Positions 12,601-22,899 of a stretch of 64,000 nucleotides of DNA are shown piece after piece. A program made the position numbers and the translations under genes. Under the pieces are notes generated by a model, which saw nothing but the letters and a program-made list of their open reading frames with translations, ran no database searches and was not told the origin of the DNA. Every line of letters begins with the position of its first letter. The first letter of the stretch is position 1. The DNA comes from Populus alba. Its lineage: Eukaryota > Streptophyta > Magnoliopsida > Malpighiales > Salicaceae. The stretch lies in assembly GCF_005239225.2 (NCBI RefSeq), contig NC_133294.1, positions 18,675,631-18,739,630 on the forward strand. Direction: 5' to 3'.

Positions 12601-13570
12601 CGATGAAATACAAATCAAATATCTAGTAGTTTTTATAATGTTTGTATAATAGACGAAGGAATAAATAATTTGTTGATAAATAATGATAACATAATCAATA
12701 ATAGACAAAAAAAAATTAAGATAGAGGGAGTCAACCTCTGAATTTTCTCACATGTAAGTTTTTATCATCGCTAACAAAAAAATTAGACAACTTTTCTTTT
12801 ATGAATATATAATAATTAACAACATGTTAAAAAATAAACTGAAATTAAGATACAACACTCTCGCCTCCTTTTCTTCAAAGCCTTGAAATTTCTTTAGCAC
12901 GCCTATCTCTAAAAAAAGCCCACCATAAGATTCAATCCCCTTTCCTTCTTCTTCTTCTTTTTTTTTTTTTTTTTTTTTCTCTTGGGATTAGAAAAGTTCT
13001 AATTTTTTGTTTAGTTGCTTAAGAAAAATCCAATAGAAATAAGATCTAATCCTTAATTTTGTGTGTAGATCTAGATTACTATCTAGATTTATGTTTAATG
13101 GTTGTTTATTTTGTGTATTTATTTCTTTTGTCAGGATCTAATTGTATTCCAACTTATTAAGGTTCTAGTCACTTTAAATAAATATTTTTTTATTTAAATA
13201 ATTTTTTTTTATTGTTCTAGTTGATTAGAGAATTTTGATACTAGTTTGTGGATATTAATCTTTCATTCATATAACATGATATAACATAATAGTGTAATAC
13301 GTTCTCGTTTCACATATTACCATTTAAATTCATGTATAAACATATAATGCAATAAATCCTTGTGAGGATAATCCAAGTTTATGAGTTTTAAAAAACCTAG
13401 TTTATCACATAAACTGATGAAAGTACTATAAACTACTACTTTACAGATGAGATTTCATTATTGATGTTTCCAAACAGCATTGTTATCAAATACTGATTCA
13501 ATTTTAATCTTATTTGTTGTACAATTATAGTATGAAAACAATGAGGTATTTGAATACTTTTCAGTGATGG

Positions 13571-14015
13571 AATATAATTTTTCCTTTCACTTGTGATCAT
13601 AATTTTTAAATTTAATATGGGATTGATTTATGGTAAATATTAATTCAAGTATAAAAAAATTAATTTAGATTGACTCGAATTAACTTAATATTTTTTATTT
13701 TATAAAAAAAATATCATATTGAAAGAAAAAAAAAAAATAAAGTTTTCACTGAATTTTTTATATTAACCTAGTTTGGTTGAATTTAAAATAATGGTTATGA
13801 GAAGTTAATTAATTGAAGAACTTGTTTTTAGCCAAACAATTGGTGGCAACATCATTAATTTCTCGCTGCATGGTTGCATATTTGAGAATCCCATAAAAAA
13901 AACTAATGGCGTGACATCCACCGCAGATTTTACAACAATCAACATATCAGCTGGCCTTTCGACATGGATAAACGATAGTAATAAATTACTTGTTTGCATA
14001 TAACAATTGTTTTTC

Positions 14016-14058
<43 letters not shown>

Positions 14059-14822
14059 TTTATTTGTTTATATTAAATTGATTAAGAATTAAATTTAATA
14101 TTTTGTTATATATGTTTTTTATATATGTCATTTTAATATTTAAAAATATATATTATCTTGATTTTTTTAGTCAAACTTATTTATATAAGTTATTTTTATT
14201 ATTTTTAGACTTGTCAAGTGGTTTAGATTTATATAAAATCAATTCCAAGATACTTTAAGTTTTTTATACTTAAAAAAGTGTATTAATAAACATTTGTATA
14301 TTTTATATATATAAAAAAAATCGGATCAGTCATGATGCTCTATGAGAAAGGATTTCATAAGTACAATCTTGGAAAAACATACACTTAGCTATCCTCTTAA
14401 TGGTGACCATGTTTAACACCTTTTTACTATAATTTTGGAGTTGATTTCCAAATTTTTCTATATAAATTTCTTTATATGGCCGAAAATATGATTAATTGTA
14501 ACCATGTTAACACCTTTTTACTGTTTTACGTTAAAAAAAATCTGGAACAAGGCCGTGGTGGAAGGAAGAGTATATGTATGTATACTGCACATATACAGCG
14601 ACAACCGTACAAGGAATCGAGTATATAGTTTTTAAGCTATAGCTTAAAACTTAATTAGCCTTCACTAGTATTCTGATAAGGAATAAAAAAAAATGAAGAA
14701 TGTGGTCCTCACACAAAGTTCTTCTCCTTTTTCCACCCTATTTATCAAGGTCTTGTAGCTTCTTGTTTGCTTCATATCTTTTGTTTTCTTCTTTTTAGCT
14801 ACCCTTCTATTTGTTTCTGAAT
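13571..14822. other. Upstream region of the SPL gene
   Basis: AT-rich, with a (TG)n(TA)n microsatellite. A minus-strand ORF at 13805-13999 shows no known motif. The stretch just before 14823 is pyrimidine-rich (about 14720-14815) and probably holds the promoter and 5'UTR of the SPL gene. A TATA element could not be pinned down among many AT runs. Confidence 0.4.
14018..14059. repeat. (TG)n(TA)n compound microsatellite
   Basis: About 14 TG units run directly into about 6 TA units. Confidence 0.95.
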
Positions 14823-17800
14823 ATGGAAACAAGCAAAGCTGAAGGAAAGAGGAGCTTGAAGGAAATAGAAGATGAAGAGGAAGAAGAGGATGATGAAGAT
14901 ATTGCTGGAGGGCTAGGGTTTGTAGATGATGACAAGATCAAGAAGAAAGGAAAGAAAGGATCTAGTGGTGGTGGGTCGTCGTCAATGCTGCCGGTTTCTT
15001 GTCAAGCAGATAATTGCACCTCTGATCTGACTGATGCCAAGCGATACCATAGACGCCATAAGGTTTGTGAGTTCCATGCCAAAGCTCCCTTTGTTCCCGT
15101 CAATGGACTGCAGCAACGCTTTTGCCAGCAATGTAGCAGGTGAAACCCTAATTTTCCTCGTTATTTCCAACACTTCAAATCAACTGCACAAATTATTTTT
15201 TCTATCCTTCCAAGAGTGGTAAAAAAGAAACAAAGTTTGAATCCCAATTAGCTCTATCTATCTATCTATATTAAAAAAGAAAAAAAAAACTAATTTCTCA
15301 AGCTAGTTTTTGAAATTAACATTTTCTTCTTTTTTTTATTGTGAAATTAACTATATTTTCTATTATTTATTGTGGCTCATGTACATGACTATTTGTCTTG
15401 ATTATGAAGATTTAAACTTAAATATAGACTTTTAAAGGAAATCTAGTATCCCATTAATTAGCATGAAAACAAGCCCAAAATCGAGATATTTTCATAGCTA
15501 AATGGGGGTAGAGATCTGTGATATAATTCCTCAAATTATAATATAGAACTTTGTATTATTGAGTTATGATGTTGAAATTAGATTTTAAATGAATGTAGGG
15601 ATTATAAAATATATTCATAAAAAGAAAATTATTCATTAATTGCATCCAAATGAATATCATGAGGAAGTAATTTCTCCTGAAGAATTTCTCTTTAATTCCC
15701 CAAAAAGAGAAGAAGAAAAGGAAGAAATCCCCCCTTCCTACATAATTTGAAGAAATTAAAGAGAAAAATATATATGTTTTTCTATGATGAGTTTACCCCT
15801 GAAAATAAAAGATCAAATATTAACCTAAATACCAAAAACATTTCCCCATAAAAGAAATATAGTATTAAAATCCTTGTGTCTTCTTATATTTATGCTTGGA
15901 CCCTGACCCTATTTCCCCTGAAGACTAAAGAGGAGGTTGGAAGCTAAAACTCTCCTCTACCGTAACCAAGAAGAAGGAAGAAAAAAGGAGCATTTCTACT
16001 TCTTACAAAAATGTACTTGCATGATGCTACACAAACATTAAGGAAAACCACCAAAAAATACTTTAGGTAATATATTTGATCTATTATTTTAGTGAGATTT
16101 ACTATTGGGACGTTTCTCATTAAAATCACAATCCAATGGCTCACAATTTTCGAAAAGTCATTTTCTTGTTATTTATCATTTACCCGTGATGAAATTGTGT
16201 ACTTTGTAGGTGTTTTTTTTTTAAAAAAAGTTAAATATCTTGTTTAATTTACTCTTGAAATTAACACTATACTAAACATTTTTTAAGCGCCAAAAACCAA
16301 AAGTAAACAACTCTTTTTTTTTGGGTAAAATGTTATTAATGTATTGTTTTGTATTTGAAAATAAATATTAAAATTCATGTTAATTAATTAAGTTATTGTT
16401 TAATATTGTGTAGCAGGGTATTTTTTAAAAGAGTTTGTTTTATTAAAATGATTTTTTTAAAATATCAGTTCATCAAAATTATCAAAACTATTCAAAAACA
16501 TCTGAGAAAATATTCATTTTAAAAAAATGAATTGTAAAGCAAAAATAAACACTAGGAATTTGATTGCTTTTAAATATTCAAACCTAAGAACGTATACCTA
16601 ACTCTCTTTGTTCACAAGTCACGCATGATAATACAGTGGCCAAAGGATAGGCATGTGAGCTGGAGATCACAAAACTACCACAAGTCATTAGAGAGAAAGA
16701 TTAAAAAAGGGGAACACCACAAAACCCCACTCCCATTAATGTCTGTCCATTCTTAATATTAATCTTAATATCCTTAATTAGTCAATATAATTAATAACCT
16801 TAATTAGTCAATATATATAGTAATTACTTATTCCTAATTTGACAAAGTGCGAGTCGCCTTAATAGCATCTCGATTTGTCCCCTAGTCGATTGTGTTTTTC
16901 TTTTGTTGCGAGTAGAGAGTTCTAGCTAGCTAGATTTATTTAATCATGAAATAAATGAAAATGTAACTCAATAATTGCTCACAAAATTAACATCTAACTT
17001 TATGAATAACAAGCTACATATTAATGGGGGGGGGCAGCGCAGCTGTGTCCTTTGAAAATCGCCATGTGCACAAATTTGCTTTCAATATCGAAGTCGTATA
17101 CGACATCGAAAAATGAGTTGAAATAGACAACTCACTTGTATTCGTACAATTTCTTACTCACACGCACTTGTATAATTTTCAGCATCAAGATTATTTGAAG
17201 AGGTGTATAGTATAGTATAGTATAGATAGAATCTAGAGTTTTCATGATCTAAAGTTATAGATATAAGAAATCTAGAGAAAACTCAAATACAGAGAAAACC
17301 TTTTATAAAATCTTATTAAGAATAAATCAGATCTTTATTTATATTTAGTTTTAAGATTTTATCATGTGTAGTAAATTCCGAGTCTTATTTGAAAGGTCTT
17401 TTAATTTTTTTATCATTATAAAATTTTAATCTGATAAGAACAAGATCTTCAAAATCTATTTTTAAATTCAGTTCGATCCAACAATCAGATTAAAAGTCAT
17501 GTTTGATTTATCAAATTGTGTTTTAAACTTCTTTTAAACTCTCTGAAACCTAAAAATTTTAATTATTAATAAATTAATACAATAAACATTATTATACCAA
17601 AAATATGGAAAAACTTTCTTCACATGTGTATTCAAGAAAAATCTATTAATTAATATGTAATTATATATTACACTATTTTTATCATATTTTTTTATTTAAA
17701 AGTAATTTAAAGTAATCCTTAGTTTGTCCCTCTTTTCTAAAATATCACTCTATTAATTATTTTCGATCATCTGACATAACACATAAATATATAATTAAAC

Positions 17801-18273
17801 CATCTCAATAGATACTAACAAAAATATATTCTAAGTTGATAAAACACAAAACAAAACAAAAAATTATGTAAGCTTTTAAACCTCAGTAAAGTTGGTTGTA
17901 TACTGAAACTATCATATAAATGCATGCGACAGATAGTTATTATTATTTTTACTTAAAAACGGGTGTTTATTACTGAATTAAAAGAGTATTTTCATCCATT
18001 TATATTGAAATATCATATTTTGAATGTTTGCAAATTAGTTTTAATTGAACTATATATATAGCAATAATCCAAAGGTGCCTACAGGTTCGATGATTTGTCA
18101 GAGTTTGATTTTAATAAATTCTTTTAAGCATGTCTCTTCGAAATGGTGCCTGCAGGTTCCATGATTTGTCGGAGTTTGATGACAGCAAAAGGAGCTGCCG
18201 GAGGCGTTTAGCAGGGCACAATGAACGGCGTAGGAAAAGCTCCGCTGAATATCAAGGAGAAGGATCGAACTGA
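14823..18273 (+). CDS. SPL3: SPL3/4/5-type SBP-box transcription factor
   Basis: Two exons: 14823-15139 and 18156-18273 (144 aa). Splicing AG|gtgaaa...tgcag|G rebuilds an Arg codon, and the intron is 3,016 bp. The ATG at 14823 is the first in frame; upstream codons of this frame contain no ATG. Residues 9-46 are acidic, then lysine-rich. The SBP domain spans about residues 60-133. Zinc-finger 1 ligands are C60, C65, C82 and H85; finger 2 ligands are C101, C104, H108 and C120. A bipartite nuclear signal (KRSCRRR...RRRK) overlaps the second finger. The protein is little more than the SBP domain, as in Arabidopsis SPL3 (about 131 aa), which binds GTAC cores and promotes flowering and phase change. 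A miR156 site lies 141 nt after the stop. The neighbouring BAC1-type gene matches Arabidopsis order. Which of SPL3, 4 or 5 it is cannot be settled here. Confidence 0.95.
15140..18155 (+). other. Large SPL intron with repeat content
   Basis: The 3.0-kb intron is bounded by the supported splice sites. It contains duplicated TCCTTAATTAGTCAATATA words near 16770-16820, a short (TATAG)n run near 17204-17226, a G run near 17024, and a partial copy of the exon 2 start at 18074-18109. No independent gene is seen. Confidence 0.6.
18074..18109 (+). repeat. Partial duplicate of the SPL exon 2 start
   Basis: A 36-bp segment matches the true acceptor and exon start at 18145-18180 with 3 differences, 71 bp upstream. 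It keeps an AG acceptor (CCTACAG at 18078-18084) followed by GTTCGATGATTTGTCAGAG. If spliced in, the frame reads [13 protein letters not shown] and stops at 18125. The second-finger His becomes Asp and Cys120 is lost. Confidence 0.85.
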
Positions 18274-18413
18274 GAAGAGTTGAAATCTCTCAGGAGTGCT
18301 GGAGGAAGGCTCACTACAAAAAGAGGGAGACAATTACGTATTATTTCCCCCATAAAGTGCCTCTTCCAAGCATATTTAGATTGGTTAAAATATCTAAATA
18401 TGTGATCATTGGC

Positions 18414-18433
18414 ATGCTCTCTCTCTTCTGTCA
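18414..18433 (+). promoter_or_regulatory. miR156/157 target site in the SPL 3'UTR
   Basis: ATGCTCTCTCTCTTCTGTCA pairs with the canonical miR156 at 18 of 20 positions. The mismatches lie opposite miRNA positions 14 and 20, and the seed and cleavage centre pair perfectly. In SPL3/4/5 genes this site lies in the 3'UTR, as here, 141 nt after the stop. It implies post-transcriptional repression in the juvenile phase. Confidence 0.93.
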
Positions 18434-18769
18434 ATCCTTAGCTTTCTTATTAATTATAATCCATGATCTGCACTTAATTAAAACCATTCAATAAATGGAT
18501 ATCATATTTGTATTATTTGGGTGAGGAGAAAGATTTCAAATTTACTCCTATGAATGTTCAAAACATCAGCTTATCCACATCTTAATTAATTTTTGGTATC
18601 CCAAGTTTAAAAAAATAAAAACAAAAAAAGAAGGAAGTAATAAATGTTAAGCCATGCTAAATTACCAGCCTCCGAAGATCGGAATTTTTGCCGACGGTTG
18701 AAATGCAGGGGTAAAAGAGCAGGAATGACACCAAATTATCTTCTTGAATTATGGCAATTAATTTCCACA

Positions 18770-18965
18770 GGATGGGTGTTTGGAATTGTAGTTTTGTTTG
18801 GAATAGTTAAACTGTACTTTTTAAAATATATATATTTTTTAAAATTTTTAATTAATTGTTTTTAATATTTTGAGATGATAATATCAAGAATAGTTTTTTT
18901 TAAAATAAAATATATTGTTTTAATATATTTTCAAATAAAAGAATATTTTTAAAATCAAGCCGTTA
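18770..18965. repeat. AT-rich MITE-like dispersed unit
   Basis: It shares the arrangement 'GTTTGGAATTGT ... TTTTAATATTTTGAGATGATAATATCAA ... TTTTAATATATTTT' with the units at 37570-38245. It lies between the 3' ends of the convergent SPL and BAC1 genes. No target-site duplication was identified. Confidence 0.5.
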
Positions 18966-19289
18966 ATATTTGAAATTCTCTTCAGCCACGGATGATAAAT
19001 GTGACCAAAGGACTACATCCTAGAAACATGACTTGCATAAGCATCTCCAAACTGAGGACAGGATTAATTCACGACCTTCCTATATAGAATCTGCAAGTAA
19101 GAAAAAAAAAAATCACTACCTTATCTTTCAGGCAGCAATATCAGAGCACTGATCGTCTTAAAGAATTACTATTTGGAGCTCAAAGTTCAATTAAATCATC
19201 TCCGGTGCAATGTAGAGAACTTCATGAGTCAAACCCAATAATGGTGATGCAATGAAAAATTAGATATCCTTGGTAGCTAACTGCCTCTT

Positions 19290-21523
19290 CTAGTCACGAT
19301 TTATCCCTAGCATTTTCATGGCTAGCTCCCAGGTGACTATTGCGGCGGCATTAGCAGGAAATGCTCTCACTATCGTCGGACCAAAACCTGTATAGCATCC
19401 TTTAAGTCCAGCCCTGCTGTAGATCTATCAAAAAAGGAATTAATTTGGTTTCTTTGTTTTCTTAAAAGAACAGTATTTTAAAGTTTACTGAACATCGCCC
19501 TGGTATTAGAACCAGGGAGAGCTATTGGAATCAACAAAAAGAGAGGAACAGGACATCTTACAGAATTCAGAACTGCAAATGGATTACTTGTGGAGCTTTT
19601 ATCTGGAGCTGTCTGGATGATAGTTTTCGCCACATCCAAGGGCAAAACAGCAGACCAAAACTGGATAGCATCAGAATGAAAAACTGAATCAAATGACTTC
19701 ATGAAGCACACTAAACAGTTCTTTTCATGATATGCAAGGTTATCAGCGTACTTACAGCTACGCCACTAAGGCCACCGGTCACAATTCCGATCCCCATGTC
19801 AGTCAAATTGCTGTGGTCAGATAAAGTGGGTTTCAATTGTAAATGCATGTAATAACGGACATACTCATAAACACTAAAGAAGACAGCATTTCCAATAGAT
19901 TCTCTCAACAACGTTGTAAAACCTCCACGAAAAATGCCTGTAACCTGAAAGGTTATCCATCAGCTAAGACTGCATCATAAATTTAAGCTTCTAATAGGCA
20001 GAGGGTTTTCTCACCCCTTCATTTTTCACTGTTTGGAGGGCACAATCAAGTGGGCTCCTGTATCTACTGAACTTTGGAACCAAAGAGTCAGTGCCTTGAA
20101 TTTGCATTCTACACTGAAGAAACTTGGTTTCACAATAATGCTACAGAAGGAAAAAAAAACAGAAGGGAGACGGCACTCCGATATATATGAAAGCCACAAC
20201 TGACTTACTTTTACTAGCTCTGATGGGCATAATACAAAACTAATAATAGCTCCGCCATATGCTGCTGATGGAATTATTACTTGGGGTCGGGGCACATCAC
20301 TCTGACCTCCTCCCTTCACAAGTAAGAAAGAGGTGATAAACAGTCACATGATAGATTCAAATCTCAACAAGACTCAAAAGATATAAATGCACAAAAAGGC
20401 TCTTCCAACTAACTTCACACAGACCTGCAATGACTGCTTTGTTTGGGAATAAATGCCAAAAAGAAGGGAACTCTCAAAAGCCACTCCAACAAAAGATGAT
20501 GTTGCCCCTCTATACAGTCCTTTAACCTGTCAATAACAACTATCACCTAGCTATCCTTTCAAAAAGAATAATGTCAGGAACATGCACTATAATTCATGAG
20601 ATGTTCTACTAAAGCAGTGTATGACCTAGAAGCTGTGCAGCAAGGATAATTACAAGATATTTTAATCAACTTCCAATGACAGAATGACTAAAAGCAATAA
20701 AACAATGTCAGGGACCAAAGAGCAGAAGCATGTTGCTGAAATTTATGAGTTCATAGGTGAACTAACATCATCAAACCGAAAATCTTCTCACTCACAGATT
20801 TTAACATGAATCTACCAATCATGCAAATAACCTTGGAACAAATCAGTAAGCAATATCATTAAAGTCACCAAACATGGTAAAGGCATATTCCTACAAAATT
20901 GTACCCACAAACGATTTTGTTGAATTCTTCAGATCAGAAAAAAGTATGCAGCCTATCTTCGCATAAACTGATACACGAACTTAATCTGGCATAAACATAA
21001 TTGAATATTTAAAAATTTCCACTTTATCAATCTAATTGAACTTAGAAACATTGAGTTAATTTTGTGCTTCGCAAGAAAACGTTAAAAAAGCATACTCCTT
21101 CAGTCTGTAGTATCCTAGCCGTGCAATGCAAACCATTCTTGTACTTAATCCCATGTGCTTCTGTATTATGTTTCTGTAGCATCACCTAATAAACACAAAT
21201 ACGCACACAATTCAGCAACAAACCATTGTCAAAACTACGCAAAAACTCATTAGCACAGACCAGTAACCATCAACAGAAAGACCCATATTCACTACCCCTT
21301 TAAGCATCCCCACAAACTCCAAATCTAAAGCAACAAACTTTATGATTGCCCACATCATAAAATTTCATTTTAAACAAGTTTTGAATCAAATGACTGAAAA
21401 TTGATAGATGGGCACCTGTAAAGCACTCACCTTGACAGTGTCAAAAGGGTGACCAGTGATAACAGTAGCAACACCAGCAAGTAAACCGGCTAAGTATTCC
21501 TTGTACGCGAATGTCTCTCCCAT
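19290..21523 (-). CDS. BAC1: Mitochondrial basic amino acid carrier, BAC1 type
   Basis: Eight exons: 21431-21523, 21096-21185, 20425-20526, 20209-20313, 20015-20113, 19756-19944, 19562-19660 and 19290-19424. All introns are GT-AG and all are in phase 0, giving 303 aa. The protein shows the threefold mitochondrial carrier repeat, with signatures PFDTVK (residues 26-31), PSELVK (about 125-130) and PLDVAK (about 233-238). Repeat ends carry GLYRGA, GIFRGG and GCYTGFGPT. The substrate region CRMQIQGTDSLVPKF and the ending MLGINRD agree closely with Arabidopsis BAC1 (about 311 aa), which exchanges arginine, ornithine, lysine and histidine across the inner mitochondrial membrane during nitrogen mobilisation. 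It is convergent with the SPL gene, as expected if the Arabidopsis order is conserved. Substrate specificity rests on homology. Confidence 0.95.
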
Positions 21524-21955
21524 TTTTTGGTTTCTCTTTCAAGTCTCTCTCTTTTCTCTCTAAACCCCTAAACCTCAAAAGTAATTAATTAACAATAAAA
21601 AAGCATTGTCCTTGATAGACTCGTAAAAGTTGGGTGATTGTCCTTGTCATCGACCGGTCACCACACTACTGTTTTCATGTCTAAAATTGGTGTGGGAATC
21701 TGTGGCCGCAGGGGAGGAGAGATTGCCCAGAAATGTGCAAATTACAAAGAGATAGTGAGTGATGGGTCTCTTCTTATTCAACATATACAACCAAGTTGTG
21801 GGCTTTTGACCAAGCACTAAAAACAATTAAATATTTTTATTTAACTATTAAAATTGTAAAATATTAAATTTATTTTATATATTTTTATTTAAATATTAAG
21901 ATTAAATTTACTTAAATTTTCTCATATTTACTTAAATCAACGTGGTTAACCTATT
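21524..21955. other. Upstream region of the BAC1-type gene
   Basis: Includes a CT/GA-rich leader (about 21530-21570) on the gene's strand, probably 5'UTR and promoter. The ORF at 21638-21820 has no recognisable content. Confidence 0.4.
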
Positions 21956-21959
21956 AAAT

Positions 21960-22440
21960 TTTTGAATTCAGATCCTGAGATTTTGATAACCCTATAAAAA
22001 ACAAATAATCATTAAGTTAAATTCTCAATCAATCCAATTTAAACTCAATATCAAATGATAAAATTAAAAACAAAATTCAATTAGAAAAATAAATTGAGTT
22101 AGTCCGTGTTAACCTAACAAATCTTAGTCATGAGACCGAGATAATCACATAAAAAGATAATTAAAACAAATTATGAAACTCAATTCTCAATCAATCTAAT
22201 GTTGAATGATGAAATTAAAAAAAAAAACACGAAAAAAACACATGAATCAACCCGAGCTAACCAACTAAATCCGTGACCCAAGTTAAGAAGTTGGGATAAC
22301 CTCATAAAAAGAAAACTGAAATAAATTATGAAACTTAATTCAAAATTAATCTAATATTGAAAGATGAAATTGAAAAAAAAATTAAAAAAGAACAAAAAAC
22401 TTGAGGTAACTAGGCTAACTCACAACTTGGGTTATGAATT
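21960..22440 (+). repeat. Degenerate array of about 155-bp units
   Basis: Three anchors of the form GATAACCTCATAAAAA lie at about 21985, 22139 and 22295. Each is followed by 'CAATCTAATGTTGAATGATGAAATT', an A-rich run, and 'GAGCTAACCAACTAAATC'-like sequence. The same family occurs at 49550-53030. Confidence 0.75.
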
Positions 22441-22899
22441 GGGCATTGCTAATCTTTTTCTAGTTAATTTAAGATTTTTTTTCTTATTTGGATTATAAAT
22501 CGTTTATTATCTTTTCAATTTTATTTAGGACTTTTTACTAATATATAAGCAACCTAGAAGAGTTGTAATATAGAGTTTTTTTATGAATTTTTATGTGGTG
22601 AAATATTCAATAATAAAATTTTAAATTAGGATTTGTGGTGTGATCCTATTTGATAAAAACATTTGTTACTTATTCTTGTTTTATTTCTTGTATTATTGCC
22701 ATTTGCATGTAAAAGGAGTTATGGTTATGTATTATTAGTTCGTTCCATGTATTCGAGTAGAGAAAAAGAAGTCTAACATGGGGGAAAAAATTATAGCATT
22801 GTTGGTTGGGTCATGCTTTGTTTTTGTATTTAAAATATTTATTTTCTAAGTTTGATAAGGAAAAAAATTTTATGATATTTCTATTTCTAGCTAACAATA

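Larger units (their letters stand above)
9300..13570. repeat. Tandem segmental duplication with later insertion
   Basis: Block A occurs at about 9304-9440 and again at 10818-10950, sharing GACAACTTTGAAAAATCGAT and CACCTTTGAATAATACCCT. Block B occurs at about 9690-10520 and again at 12640-13570, sharing GAATTTTCTCACATG, TTAGGATTAGAAAAGTTCTA-type sequence, and ACTAGTTTGTGGATATTAAT. The A-to-A offset is about 1.5 kb and the B-to-B offset about 3.0 kb. The simplest reading is a tandem copy of an A-B unit, with about 1.5 kb inserted later between A2 and B2 (roughly 10960-12600). B might itself be LTR-like. No coding content was recognised. Confidence 0.75.
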
